Source: Castanea sativa (lineage: Eukaryota > Streptophyta > Magnoliopsida > Fagales > Fagaceae). From it: 64,000 nt of DNA. Position 1 is the stretch's first letter; the number at the start of each line of letters is the position of its first letter. The notes under the pieces are model-generated. The model was not told the DNA's origin and ran no database searches. It saw nothing but the letters and a program-made list of their open reading frames with translations. The stretch spans positions 7,105,282 through 7,169,281 of the forward strand of contig NC_134016.1 of assembly GCF_040712315.1 (NCBI RefSeq), read 5' to 3'. A program made the position numbers and the translations under genes. This document shows, piece by piece, positions 1 to 13,515 of this stretch.

Positions 1-1576
1 TTTCTCATTAGAATTTGTGTTGCCCTCTCTAACCCGTACTCTTGTCATTTCATCACCATCTCCCTCAGTGTAATAACAAGGTATCCATGTCAGAGCCAGT
101 GGCAATCTATGTGCATGACACACAGCTCGTAAAACATCAATTATCTCTGCTAAGGCAGCTCTTTGGTTCTTTGACAGGCACTGCAAATAACATGATTACT
201 TATTAGAAGCACCAAAATTGTACTGTACTTAATAGATACTAAAACAGGTATATGCAGGGAAAAGGGCAGGGAAGACAAATGATTTGTACCTGGGGACGAA
301 TTCGAGGAGGTTCAGTAGTCCTTAAACTCACAGCCTGCAGAGTACCGCAATCAGAGCAGATCCAATAATAATTTTGAAACCTTTTCTAAGTTAATACTAT
401 TTCATGCAAAGAATACAAGTAATTTATTTTGTAGTATATTTTCTGGAAATGCGTCTACAAGAAATGATACAGGAACTGCTTCATAGCATTGAAGCAGAAC
501 TTTCCACTGATGATCTAATGGTGTAATTTATGAGGTTTTGAACATGGCCAAAAGATTTAACACAGGATAACAAACAAAAAGATTGAAAGAATATTCTAGC
601 AGTAAAGAAAAGGAAAAGGGATACTAACCTGGAGCGCATTGCAAACAGTTTCCAACTCTGCATTAAAATTTGTCTTCTCTTTGGTAGTGACAAGTTCCAA
701 CACAGCACAGCATGACATCTCAGGAGAATCAAAAACTGGCACAGCAATAGATCCACGGACCTCATGCTGAGCTGCATGATCCGCCCGCAGATACTCAACC
801 TTATTGTAATAACTAACATTTGAAGTCCATTCTGGAACTTTGGAGGTAAACACACGACCAGGAAGCCCAAGGAATGAACCTGATCTCCTTTCAGTAGGAA
901 AAATAAACGATCTTGAAATTTCACGATACCCTGCAAGCATTTCATCAAGCAAATAGGGTTGCTCACAAGTGCTTAAGATGTGCTGATCACCAAGCCTCAT
1001 GGGAACCCAAACTTGTGCCAAAATACCCCCACCAGATGAAGCTTTGAACAGAGACAACGCTTTAAGCATCTTCTCATCAACTGACATACTAAGTGGCCTA
1101 GGTATCATACAATTTTCCATATCAAAGACACTATTTTGAGGAATAGAACAATTATTTTGTGCAATTGCCAAGCCATTTGCATCGTTCAAATCCATTGAGA
1201 ACCCATATTGGGTGTCCATTTGGTCAAACATCAATTTATCTCCACAATTGAAAGAATTCCCCACAGGATTGAAAGTTCCACCAACTTCATTAACAGGAAA
1301 TGCACCACCATTCTGTTCCGAGAAATTCAAAGCATCCGAAGACACACCATAAGGCGTTGATGGAAATGACGACAACCTGTAAGAGGTGAGAAGCTGATCT
1401 GTTGCACTGGGGCTATTGTACCATCCAGCATCCGTATCAAAATTCATAAGATCCGAGAGGCTATCCTCCAAATTCAGGCTCCTTGTTCCTTCAAATGATA
1501 CCAAATTCTCCAACTGAGGTCTTGGAGATTGCCAAAACCCGGTCCCCTTTTCTTTAGACGAAAGGGAGTTATCCAT
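1..1576 (-). CDS. NLP8: NIN-like protein (NLP8/NLP9-type), N-terminal three coding exons; continues past left edge
   Basis: Plant transcription factor of the NIN-like family, which senses nitrate and activates nitrate-responsive genes in the nucleus. Coding exons on the minus strand are 629-1576 (316 codons), 290-334 (15 codons) and 1-180 (60 codons, open at the window edge). All junctions are phase 0 with GT donors (CAG|GTTAGT, CAG|GTAC) and TGCAG acceptors. The first ~165 residues are an acidic, Asn/Ser-rich region (NLEDSLSDLMNFD). The conserved GAF-like block follows from ~166: LAQVWVPMRLGDQ, GLPGRVFTSKVPEWTSNV, EVRGSIAVPV, then across the splice sites SLRTTEPPRIRPQ and RAALAEIIDVLRAVCHAH, LALTWIPCYYTEG. 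The RWP-RK and PB1 domains must lie left of base 1. The start at 1576 is chosen because an in-frame upstream ATG at 1618 lies across a likely 5'-UTR acceptor. Family assignment is firm; NLP8 rather than NLP9 or another member is from recalled similarity. Confidence 0.93.
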
Positions 1577-2470
1577 CTTCAGATCAAAAACCAAATTCCC
1601 AATTGAAATTACTAACACTGGAGATCTATAAATTGACAGTGGCTCAAAAAAATTCTTCTTTCTATGTTATCTTCTCTGTCCTCCATACTAAGACCCTTAA
1701 AGCTTCTCATGAACCTGTCTTTCACCGTCTACCACCGCCTATACTCAGAATCATCCAAACAACTCAAATTTCACAACAAAAACAAGCCTTTCCCAAATTC
1801 AAACAGTACAAAAGCTGCACTGTCCACAATGCAAAATCAAACTTCTCACTACTTCCAAGCATGAAAACAAAAGCCAAATAACCAAAAAATTTATATAACA
1901 ACAACCAATCACCTATTACCATATATTAATTTGACTAACATAATCATTCAATTAACTTTTCCGTAAAAGCAATAGGACACTAACCTCAAAAAGATTAACT
2001 CAAAAATTGAACGCTGACCGCCAAACCCGCCGCAATTTACTGTAACAAAAGGCCACAGTTCACAATAAGCAACAACACGCAAAACCCACTTCAGATTTAT
2101 CCTATTCTACACACAAAAGTACTTGTACATATCCATATACGAATACAAGCTAACCGGGTATGCAAAAAATAACAAAACAAACCGAAAGCTATTGAGATTA
2201 AGCTGGAATTCAGTGGAAACGAATGAAACAGGAAATTAGAGACCAAAATCAGATACCCAAAATACCAAATACAAAAACAAACATAGTAATTAGCAAAGAA
2301 CCGACCTTAAGTATGTCAAAGTCTCAAACTTTATGAGTTCTTGTCCAAAAATCCTCGAACTCGGCGAACTCACTGGGTCCAAATCCCAAAAGTCCAAGAA
2401 TTTTCTAGAGAGAGAGAGTGACTTTTTTAGAGAGAGAGAGAGAGAGAGAGAGAGACTGAAAGAGTGAAAC
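1577..2470 (-). other. 5' UTR of the NLP gene with a probable leader intron
   Basis: Upstream of the NLP start, a good acceptor (pyrimidine-rich, CTCCAG|TGTTAGT) places an exon edge at 1617. A donor-like CTTAAG|GTCGGT sits at 2305/2306. Together they give a leader intron of about 690 bp (1618-2305). The proposed first exon holds a CT-rich run in transcript sense (2411-2455 on the plus strand is GA repeat), common in plant leaders. Inferred from splice signals only; a cDNA would settle it. Confidence 0.5.
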
Positions 2471-2761
2471 AAGAGAATAGATTCTAAAACTGGAAACCCA
2501 AAGGGGAGGGAATTCGGTGTAACGGCTCGTTGGAGTCTGAGTCTGAGTCCGAGTCCGAGTCCGAGTCCGGAGTCAGTGAATTGTACCTGTGGTGGCAGAG
2601 ACAGACAGAGACAGAGACAGAGACTATCTAAAAATAGAAAGTTTGTTTGTTTTTGTAATTGTTTTTTTGTGTTTTGGGGGGGAGCTAATTACTATGGTGA
2701 TTACTAGGAAGTCTTAAAACTTTGCAAAGAGAGAGAGGTTTTGGAAGGAAAAAAGATGAAC

Positions 2762-2795
<34 letters not shown>

Positions 2796-2800
2796 CATAT
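2400..2800 (-). promoter_or_regulatory. Probable core promoter of the NLP gene, with microsatellites
   Basis: Contains a GA/CT microsatellite (about 2407-2455), a run of six-base GAGTCC/GAGTCT units (about 2535-2575), ACAGAG units (about 2600-2625) and a (TG)n run (2763-2787). I see no convincing TATA box on the minus strand. GA/CT-rich core promoters are common in TATA-less plant genes. The start site is not determined. Confidence 0.4.
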
Positions 2801-3390
2801 GAATATATGATTGTTATTTTTGGACAAAAGTATTGTTTGGATCTAAGAATTATATCATATATGGTGGGAACTAGTCGGTGATTCCATTATTGCCCTCCAT
2901 TTGATTTGAAGAAAAACAAGGATGGGATTTCTTTTTACCATTATGTACTTACTTCTATGTTATTGATTTATATTTCTCATTTTTTTAGTGTGTGTATATA
3001 TATACACATATATCTCTCTCTCTCTCTCTTTTCTTTGTTTCTTATATGATAAACTACATCTTTGGAGCCTATATTCTAATTAAACCTATAGGAACTAGCA
3101 AAAGAAAATGAAAACTCAATGATAGACTATACATGGGCAAAAGTAAACCCCCTCTCTCTCTCTCTCTTAGGTGAGAAAAGGATAGATTAATGTAAGTACA
3201 AAAAGTTAAAACCATGCCTTAATAATTTGGAGCTTTTCTTATTGTACACGAGAAACAAGTTGAATCTAATCTTTCACTTTCAAAAAAATGAATGGTATCA
3301 ATATGAGTGTTTAAAAAAAATAAATAAATAAGAAGAAGAAGAGGGAATTTAAAGTATAAAAATAACCTAGATATATCTTTTATTTAAGAG
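2800..3390. other. Intergenic AT-rich DNA, no gene seen
   Basis: Short CT runs (about 3013-3028 and 3153-3168) and a TA/TG run near 2990. Nothing codes. Confidence 0.6.
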
Positions 3391-3396
3391 ACAAAG

Positions 3397-4878
3397 ACTT
3401 AGCTAATTAAATATTAGCCTAAAGTGTAATTAGATAAATCCAAGTAACATTGACTAAATTCATGGCCAAGATATTTTGAAAGGTTTTTCTATTTATATAC
3501 ATAGTTTTGAACATAATATTTTATTTGTGATGTAATGAAATTTGTTAGTGTTTTTTTGATATATATTTTTCGAATAAACAATGAAAATCCATTTATTATA
3601 ATAAAAAGAATCTACTGAAAAAGTCACAATACATTTTCTAAATCTATTGAAAAGTCACAATCCATTTTCTAAAGTATAGTAAAAAATTTATTAATGTTTA
3701 TAAGCAACAGGTTGCAATACACTAATAGTTTCTTCTTCTTTTTTTCTTTTTTTTTTTGTGTGTGTACACTAATAGATTCTAATATATAGAGTGTTTATAT
3801 ATTTTTTTAGATATAGATTCATGAATTTACATGTAAAGATATTTCACATAAAATTAAAGTGTAATTAAAATGATAATTTGCAAAAACAATTTGGAGTGTG
3901 TTTAATTAAAATCTAAAGACAATTGGCATCATTTTAGCATATAACACTTGACACAAAATTGAAGTGCAATTAAAATCTAATTTGAGTAATCTTAAATGAG
4001 CTTCATTTTTAATGTATTACTAGTTTTTAACTCATGTAATGTGCATGAAAGTTTGAGAGAAAAACAATTGAGTAAATTAAACCACCCTTTTTGAGGTTTA
4101 TATAAATACAATTTATTAAGTCCACACCTTCTCTAATTTTGAATTTACTTAAGGAATATTCCAATTTTAAAAAATATTTTTACCTAAACTATAGAAGAAA
4201 TTACACCTCTATCTCTTGAGATTTGTGAATGCATGTTATTCTGCCCCTGTTGAGGTATATATAAATTAATAGGAATTTTTTTTTAAAGAAGAATATTTCA
4301 TTAGTGAAAACTTAATTGTTGCATTTGTACAAATCTCAATGAAAAATGTCATTTCATGAAATGATTGGAAGGAATGTCATTTTATAAAACCTCTTGGTGT
4401 AATTTGCACAAAATATTTATATGTGATACATGTTTTATTAAATATATATATATATATATATTAATAAATAAAAATTCAAAATATAGAATTTTCTCAAAAA
4501 ATGACTTTCCTTATTTTAATTATAATTTTCTCAAAATATCTCATTAAATTAAATTTATTTAATTTAATGAAATTTATTTAGTATTGGAAAACTTAGGTGA
4601 GTTAGGATTATTTGTAACTCTAAAAACTTATGATTTTTCAAAACTTTACGTGTCAATATTAAAAGAAGTAAACAAAAGGTTAAAAGTCTCCATTCTATAC
4701 AGAGTATAGATTATATGGGTTCCAACTCAATCCTATCAAATGATGATCATAAAATTTTCTGAGCTATTAGATTAGAAGTTTTTTTTTAATCTTTTTGAAA
4801 CTGGTTATTTAAGTACATCAAAAGTACAGTGTGTCTGGACATATCACACTGTAAATAAGATCAATAGATGAAGGATAT

Positions 4879-4921
<43 letters not shown>

Positions 4922-5290
4922 CAAATAATGTATTAGGAGTGTACCATTAATTATATGTATGATACTATTTTGACATTAACTTTGTGTTTAGATGGAGGGT
5001 GATTTGGAAAGAGAAAAAGAATGAAACATAATTTGAATGTACTAAATTTTTAATATAGTCCGACAACTAAACATATAGTTGGTAAGAAATATAAGTTGAA
5101 GGATGAAAACTTAAAAAGAGAGACCATGTATCCTGTAAAACATGTGATTAAAGAAAAAGAGATTTGATCAAGTCTTTACTCGGACCCACCGTGGCGAATT
5201 GAAGTAGGGATAGGTGCTACATTAGGCTAGGATTTCCAATGTTGTTTTTGTCCTTAGTTTTACAATGTTGATCATACACAATGGGTGAAG

Positions 5291-5349
<59 letters not shown>

Positions 5350-5474
5350 CTAGTTCCTTCACCTTTACCCCCTTAGTGCACAAATAAAAATACCATGTTC
5401 CTTTTTCTTTCTCTTTTGCCAATCGAAGAATAAGCAGAGATATATTCCTTTCACTCCTCTATTTCCATCCTTTC

Positions 5475-5539
<65 letters not shown>

Positions 5540-6420
5540 GTAAATTTTAATTCATTCTCATAGTTAAAATTTTGATCTACCTGAATTATTATTATTATTA
5601 TTTGATACAATATAAAACTTTTGCTCTAACCTAATTTAAGTGTATATGTGTGTGAAACTCTCTTATAGAGACTTGAACCCTAACTCTTGCCACCTCACAC
5701 CTTATAAGCATTTATATTTGTAGAGTGATCATTACACCTAGAATACGCAATGATTACTTGAATTAATTAATACTTGACCAAAGATATATATATATATATA
5801 TATATTTTTTTTTTTTTTGAGAAGATGAATTTGGAGTACAGTGAATTATGTATGTAACAAAACACGTCGAGGTTATGGATTTTTTTGAGGATTAATATGT
5901 AGAATCCCCACCCCCAATAGAAGAAAGAAGAAGAAGTAATACTAATATATACAGATGCAATAAACGACGAAGTATATTTAATCAAACATATAGCTACCAC
6001 TAAAGAAGGACAAAAAAAAACAGCTGTGCAACATTCTAAAGTATCATACTTCTTGTTGTTTTGCTTTGTTTTTTTCAATTTTTTAATAACATAACATTTA
6101 ATTTGATAGAAAATATGAACTGCCACACCTGAAGTTGTTGCACTTAAAAATTGAAGAAATCAATTTCAATAGCATGCAATTCCCGGATTCTCTCAGTCTC
6201 AACTCTCAACACTAAGTTTATAGATTTAACAAGTGCTGATTCATGTATATATAATATATATAGTAATCTTAGATGTCTGTTAAAGAAATCAAGGCATGCA
6301 TTCTCAATTTACTAATTATTTATTTATATAGTTTAGTTTTGATTAATAAATTAAAACCATATCTTAGCGAGTGTCATGTATATATATGGTAAAAATATGG
6401 CTTTTCGGCTAAGTCTTCAT
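3397..6420. repeat. Local segmental duplication, left copy
   Basis: Scattered blocks match the right copy (7085-8600) in the same order. Examples: 3420-3480 (TTAG..TAAATCC..CTAAATTCATGG) with 7110-7165; 4725-4760 with 7190-7240; 5440-5580 with 7860-7930; 6025-6120 with 8145-8220; 6130-6245 with 8265-8410. The intervals differ in length because of (TA)n growth (4440-4460, 4893-4917, 5291-5346, 5478-5537, 5785-5806) and a SINE at 5586-5754. No gene is present in either copy. Confidence 0.6.
5586..5754 (-). mobile_element. tRNA-derived SINE, copy 1
   Basis: On the minus strand this reads TGTAATGATCACTCTAC, then GGTTCAAGTCT (Pol III B-box type), then CACACACATATACACTTA and a tail of ATT units (5586-5602). 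It aligns along its length with the plus-strand SINE at 15471-15633. Confidence 0.7.
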
Positions 6421-7084
6421 GTAGTTCTTTGTAATTGAAAATTAACTTGCACGGTTGCAGTACTCCATTTAAATAGCTTTTACCTATTTGGCACTTATGC
6501 TCTACAGATGTGCTAAAGAGTTTCCCCTAATAAATTTTAGCTTAATAATTATGTTATCTCTGTATTGAAGCATCTGTTGGTAATATACAAGAGAGGGAAA
6601 AATAGATAGTGTAGAAGTATAAATCATTATAGATACAACTTAAATATAATATATATTTAAAAATCTAATATATGGGACTTACATCCCCTTTTGTAAGAGA
6701 TGGGCTCAATCATTATTCAGCCCAAAAAAACCATCATATGATTTTTTTTTTTACACTACACAATTTCATATATTTTACTTTTCAAATATAAATAGTATCA
6801 ATCTAAAATTTTGTGATTTAACTGACACTTTTTAGTATTTTTTATAGAGGCATCAAGGTTTAAAGTCTTGCTCCCATTATACATATCAAATTTAAAAAGA
6901 GAAAACCTATCAAATTTAAACAGAGAAAAAAAATAGTATATATCAACGACTATGAATGATGTAATTTGGGCTTTCATAAATAATTGAGATGTAATTTTTT
7001 ATGTGGGCTTGTATGGATCCCATAACAAATTTTTTATAGAAGAATCCCAAAATTAACAAATATCATTTGAGGGGAGTGGAGTTA
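6420..7084. other. Intergenic, no gene seen
   Basis: AT-rich sequence between the two arms of the local duplication. No coding potential or repeat structure stands out. Confidence 0.55.
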
Positions 7085-8600
7085 GCTAATTAAGTAGTAT
7101 AAATTAACCTATACTGTAATTAAACAAGTCAAGGTGACACTAGCTAAATTCATGGTCACCATTTTGAAAGAATCAGAAAATGTAACTCGAAATTCAATCC
7201 TATCAAAATCACACACAATGATCATAAGAATCATTGAACCATAATATAGATGAAAACCTAAGTTTTTTTCTAATTTAAAAATTAAATACAATCAGATGTG
7301 AAAAAAGATATTGAAAATATGAGTTTAAGTAAGATTAAAGGTAGAGGCTTTTCTATTTTGTAGTTTCTAATTATTGCATGAGATTTTTTTTTTCAACATT
7401 AAGTTTGGTAAGTACATAAACAAAAAGGATGGAGATAAAAAGGAGGAAAGAACCCATATGAAAACTCTAAGTATAATTTGATTGTAGAAAATGAAAAATA
7501 CGATATATCAAATTTTCTCTCAGATCCATCGAAAGGAAACAAAGAAAGAAGAGAGGAGAAAAGGAGAGTCAAAGGAGGAAGAGGTTATAAGGTTTTTTTT
7601 TTTTTTTTTTTTTTTAAAGAAGAAGAGGTTCTTCATATATTTTTTTTACCTTGGGGTTTAAGCTATTAATATGTATAATGGGCTAAATTACATATCATAT
7701 ATACTCTAACTTCTTGTTCTTCTATTAATTTAAAAAAAAAAAAAAACTATTCTTTTTTTTTTTACCAGAAATTACCACTATCCTTGTATTATTGTGTTCA
7801 ACTAAATAACAAGAACGAGATATATTGTAACTAAAAAATAAAAAGAGATCACTTCTCACACCTCTATTTCGATGCTTCCCTATAAAATTTAATGTTAATC
7901 TAAATTCATTCTCGTATTTACAATTACTTGGACCTATGATGAATACGGAATATGAAGAATATTAGAAAATTCCACAAAGTAAATATTAATTATAAGATGT
8001 GGTAATTATAAGTCAGGGAACATTTAAATCATCTCTCTAAAAAAAATAAACACTTAAGAAAAATAAGAAAGAAACACTTTTCAGCCCCGAGCAAGTACGT
8101 CCAACATTCTATTCATCAATTTTTCTTTCTTTAAATAAAAAAGTCCAACATTCTAAAGAGACTTTTAATTTTTTTTTCTTTTTTGTAATGACATGACTTT
8201 GAACAATTTGCCATAAGAATGAGAAAAAGCCATTCTTACTTGCAACTTTAATTTCAAACTATAGGACTTGTTGCAACTTTCAAACTTTACGGAAGTCAAT
8301 TTCAACAACAATATGTAACAGGATTCTCTCTTTTACCATTTCACCAATTCCTTTATATCAAGCATCAATCAACACAAAGTCTATAATTTACGCTAGTGCT
8401 GATGCATGCACCATATTCCATTATTTCCATATATAGTACTAATTACTAACCCTAAGTTACTATATTGTTATTATTATAATAAAAAGTTAAAATTGTGTGT
8501 CCCATCAACTGTAAATCTGTAATTACATGCATTGTATCCTATCTGGCGGATGTATATGGTGCCAGATCAAATGAAACTGCAATATTTCCTTTTTGATGAA
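7085..8600. repeat. Local segmental duplication, right copy
   Basis: Colinear diverged counterpart of 3397-6420. It lacks the SINE and most of the (TA)n expansions. It carries poly-T runs at 7593-7615 and about 7752-7762. No gene. Confidence 0.6.
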
Positions 8601-10250
8601 GAAGAATATTGAGCATTAAATGGGGCCCATTTGTCAATATGGTGCCTTGTTCATTAAGCAGTGGTTAGCCATTGTTTTTAAAAGAATAGGAATAAAATTT
8701 AGAGAAATGTTATGTCTATAACATTTATTATAGTAAATGTTAGTTGATAAAATGTTACTGGCTGTTATTAATTAACTTTTATTACCACTTAAAATTTGTT
8801 GTAAAAATATCGTGGATCATTTCTCTGAAAGTTATGATAAAGTTTTTCATTGAGGGGAAAAATTTATAATTACTTAGTGGCACATTTTGACTAATGTAGA
8901 AAGTTTCTATAGTTTCTGCCAACCATTTTTCCTCCAACTTTATTCTTTTAAATATGATTTTACGATCTTTGTGCTGATCAAGAAAAAGATATATGATTGT
9001 ACTAATGAAGACTTTGAAGCAAAACTAGATTCGATTCAATTTGACATGTTGAACCAATATTTTGTTTTTGAAAGTGGATTTTAGTTAGCTTAATTAACTG
9101 GTAAATTTTTTTGTCAATGAATAAGAAACCGAGGGCAAGAGTCTTTTAGCTCAGCACATAGTATAACCTGCTCTCTTTATTAAAAGAATCAAGGTATGAA
9201 ACTTCAAATCCCCTTTTTGGGTCTCCCCTATGATTTTAAACATCAAATTATAAAAAATGAAAAAAAAAAACATGAATTCGAATCAAATAACCAATTAGTG
9301 TCTTAACATACTTAAAATGGGAACAAAGAACAATTATTTTGAAGGGGATACCATAAAAATTAAACCTTATCATATCTAAAAAATAATAATATTCTAGAGG
9401 ATGCTACTCCCTTGCAGATGAATTCTTCTTATAACTTCATTATTATTGTCTAATGCCTTTGGGGTTGTTGAACCCCCCACCCCATCCCAACCCCCTTCTC
9501 TAAAGGAAAGGATTTTGGTCCTGATTACTACTTGGTTACTCCACTTTTTCAACAAGGGAGTAAAAAAATCTTTAAGTCTCATGGTATATGGGCAAATGAT
9601 CCATTGCCAAATGAAGGAACAAGAATGATGGTTTCTATAGTAATTAAGTTTATTTGGTTTCAAGATTTTTGTAATTAAATAATGTTGTCTAGTTCCCTTA
9701 TAGAGGAGAATCTAGATACTAATCCCCCTCCCCCACTCGTTTTAAGGGAAAAATAGAGTTACTTTGGAGCTTAGGAATTTAAATTATTCTTTTTGAGGTC
9801 TATATATATATATATATACACCCACTATATTATAGTGTTTTTTAAGGTGAAATGGCAGATAAAATAACACATTTTTTATATATAAAAAAGACTTTAATTT
9901 GGATATACAAATTGAGGTAGAAAGTGATTATTTATCTCCTCTTCTTTTACCTTTTCTTTTCACATGCATTCTAATTATATTAATTCTTTCTTATATTTTG
10001 TGAGCATTATTGAATTTTTGTATTTATATCCAAATTAAAAAAAAAAACTAAATAGGCACGCAATAGATAAAAAGTTTTTCTTCAAACTGAATCTTTTAAC
10101 CTATTTTATGGTGGCTTATAAAACTATTTATAATTCTATATGTATTATTTGAACAAGTCATTATTACTCATTAAATATATCATGTAAATCAAAGTATACA
10201 TGGATGATTCAAGTAATAGGTTGCATGAATTTTCCTCCAAATCAGTTTAA
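8600..10250. other. Intergenic, no gene seen
   Basis: AT-rich. A copy of an AT-rich dispersed repeat lies at about 10135-10250 (TGTATTATTTGAACAAGTCA ... CATGGATG), also found at 15665-15830 and twice at 18560-18900. The C-rich stretch near 9470-9500 has no recognisable coding content. Confidence 0.5.
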
Positions 10251-10252
10251 AG

Positions 10253-10254
<2 letters not shown>

Positions 10255-10311
<57 letters not shown>
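10255..10311. repeat. (TA)n microsatellite at the left edge of a solo LTR
   Basis: An almost uninterrupted TA run of about 55 bp directly abutting the LTR start. Confidence 0.95.
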
Positions 10312-11187
<876 letters not shown>

Positions 11188-11189
11188 AT

Positions 11190-12270
11190 ATTATATTTGC
11201 TTGGGTGTTTTATTTATATCAAGATTATTAGGTGCCTCCATGCACTACCAAAAATGGGTCTATAGCCACGTTTTTGTTTTTGGAGAAACATCATCATAGC
11301 CTACATTCAAAATATTGGTTTTGAATTTTATGTATTTGTTCTAGTTTTATTTGATATTCTAATCATGCCATCCATATTCACTATATTTTTTAAAAAAATG
11401 TGTCACTCAATTTACCTAAATAACCCATTTGATTCGTACAGAATGATATTAAAAAATTGAACTCTATCAGTCCCATTTCACATAATTCTATTCCGACATT
11501 TGGCATAACAAATTGGCATAAAGTGGGTAACAAAGTTACCTAAAAGTAAAAATGATCGTTTCTCAAAAGCATGAATCTCATTCCAACTTCAGAGGTTGGG
11601 TTTGACATTAATTCCACAAAAATGATTTCCCATTAGTTTGTTTTTGCTTACCAATGTGCCATATAATTAATATGCAAGTCCTAATTAAGTTTATCTTGTG
11701 TACAAGTTGTAGAGAGAGAGAGAGAGAGATCCATGGTCGTTACTACTTTTTACATAAAATCACAATAAAACAAAAACAAAAAAGAAAAGATGCGCTCATG
11801 GTACAACTTAGCATTCCAGTAAAAAATAAATAAATAATATTATGGCATCTTTAATGAGGTCTTTTTTTTTTTTTTTTTTTTTTTTTTTGAGGAATCTCCA
11901 ATTTGATTCCAGCATTACGATATTAAGGCCTTATTTATGTTGCACTCAATATAATTAATCACAAAGCATCCATCAGCCATGTTGGATGTATACATATGTT
12001 TGTCACTTAGGAATTCGATTGACAAACAACTGATAAAGTTTCGTCAAAATTTTACTAACGGTTGTTGAAGACTAGAGAAGACGCTATCATGGTCATGAAC
12101 TTTGAAGTAATAATCAATCAATTTATACTTTTATTAAAGGCGAAAAGAGAAAATATGTGTGAATTACGTAGGTGATAGTAAGCAATCACCTTATATTGTA
12201 GTGGTATATCTCTCTCTTGGAAAGTGAAAGGTTTAGTTTTTTCTTTTTTTCTTTTTTGGAAAAAAAGGTT
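11190..12270. other. Intergenic, no gene seen
   Basis: AT-rich, with a GA run (11711-11729) and a 28-base T-run at about 11861-11888. Nothing recognisable. Confidence 0.55.
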
Positions 12271-12274
12271 TAGC

Positions 12275-12490
12275 TAATACTTCTAACACCCCCTCTCACG
12301 TGTGAGCCGAAATTACCTTTTAATAAGTGAGGCTCAACACATGAAAATTTAAATGAGAGGTAGGGTGGAGGAGATAAGAATCGAACTTATGATCTTATGC
12401 TTTGATACCATAATAAATTACCAATTGTCCCAAAAGCTTAAGCTATTGGGATATGGTAAATTTAATCATTTAACCAATACTTCTAACACA
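12275..12490 (-). mobile_element. Truncated TRIM-like element
   Basis: Matches the complete TRIM at 24380-24661. It has the internal segment (ATCGAACTTATGATCTTATGC, TTAATAAGTGAGGCTCAACA) and one terminal repeat (TTACCAATTGTCCCAAAAGC ... TAATCATTTAACC). The other terminal repeat is missing or eroded. Confidence 0.65.
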
Positions 12491-12587
12491 TTGTATTACA
12501 TGGGAACAAAGTGATGTTACTAATGCAAAAGGAAGAAAAAGAATAAAAATAAAAGCAAATGAAATATAAAATAAATGAATTTGTCAT

Positions 12588-13048
12588 TTTTTTTATACAA
12601 GATAGAAATTCTATATAACATAATCTAAGTATATAATTGTGTGGGCCAAAATGGGGATATACCCCTTTCGCTCAAAAGTTCTAGCAAAATGCCCAATTTA
12701 CTGAAACTATCTAGCAATATGCCCCCTGTTTTGAAACTCGATTTTCTAAAAATCGTGTTATAGGCAAATCAAACTAAAAAAAAAAAAATTTTGTGGAACT
12801 CAAGTTCCACTTAAAAATTTTCAAGGAACTTGAGTTTCATGAACTCAAGTTCCTTATTGAAACTCGATTTTAAGCAAATCGAGTTTCAAAATATGGGCAT
12901 ATTGCTAGATAGTTTCAAAAAGGGGGCAATTTGCTGAAACTTTTGGGCGAAAGGGGTATATCCCCATTTTGGCCTAATTATATGTGAAGCTCATTTCTGG
13001 AAACTTAAACCCCGGCCTTTACCCCCCACACCTCACAAACATTTATAC
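12588..13048 (-). mobile_element. SINE copy 2, split by a MITE and truncated
   Basis: Minus-strand SINE: tail-side half 12588-12642 (ATACAAGATAGAAATTCTAT...) and 12975-13048 (B-box region, AAACCCCGGCC). The head is cut off at the duplication junction. A MITE (12643-12974) lies inside. Confidence 0.7.
12643..12974. mobile_element. Mutator-like foldback MITE, 332 bp
   Basis: Ends GGGCCAAAATGGGGATA... and ...TATCCCCATTTTGGCC, with terminal inverted repeats reaching more than 100 bp inward (AAACTATCTAGCAATATGCC on both arms). Flanked by a 9-bp near-duplication TAATTGTGT / TAATTATAT, the length expected of Mutator-type insertion. Internal dyads GGAACTTGAG/CTCAAGTTCC and AAACTCGATTTT. Confidence 0.85.
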
Positions 13049-13217
13049 TTGTCCCAAAAGCTTAAGCTATTGGGATATGGTAAATTTAATCATTTAACCA
13101 ATACTTCTAACACATTGTATTGCATGGGAACAAAGTGATGTTACTAATGCAAAAGGAAGAAAAAGAATAAAAATAAATCAAATAAAAGCAAATGAAATAG
13201 AAATAAATGAATTCGTC

Positions 13218-13475
13218 GTTTTTTTTTATACAAGATAGAAATTATACTATAACATAATCTAAGTATATAATTGTGTGGGCCAAAATGGGGATACACCCCT
13301 TTCGCTCAAAAGTTTTAGCAAAATGTCCCATTTTTTGAAACTATCTAGAGATATGCCCCTGTTTTGAAATTCGATTTTCTAAAAATCGAGTTTCAATGTA
13401 AAACTCGATTTTTAAAAAATCGTGTTTCAATGTAAAACTCGATTTTTAAAAAATCGTGTTATAGGCAAATCAAAC

Positions 13476-13515
<40 letters not shown>

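Noticed and set aside
481..966. 161-codon ORF on the minus strand overlapping NLP exon 1
   Set aside because: Alternative frame of the NLP exon running into its intron. The NLP frame has clear family motifs and splice sites.
1603..1881. 92-codon plus-strand ORF near the NLP start
   Set aside because: Lies in the NLP leader intron, antisense, with no recognisable content.
5222..5610. ORFs full of Ile-Tyr repeats
   Set aside because: Direct translations of (TA)n microsatellites. The same applies to 10204-10410 and 11050-11265.
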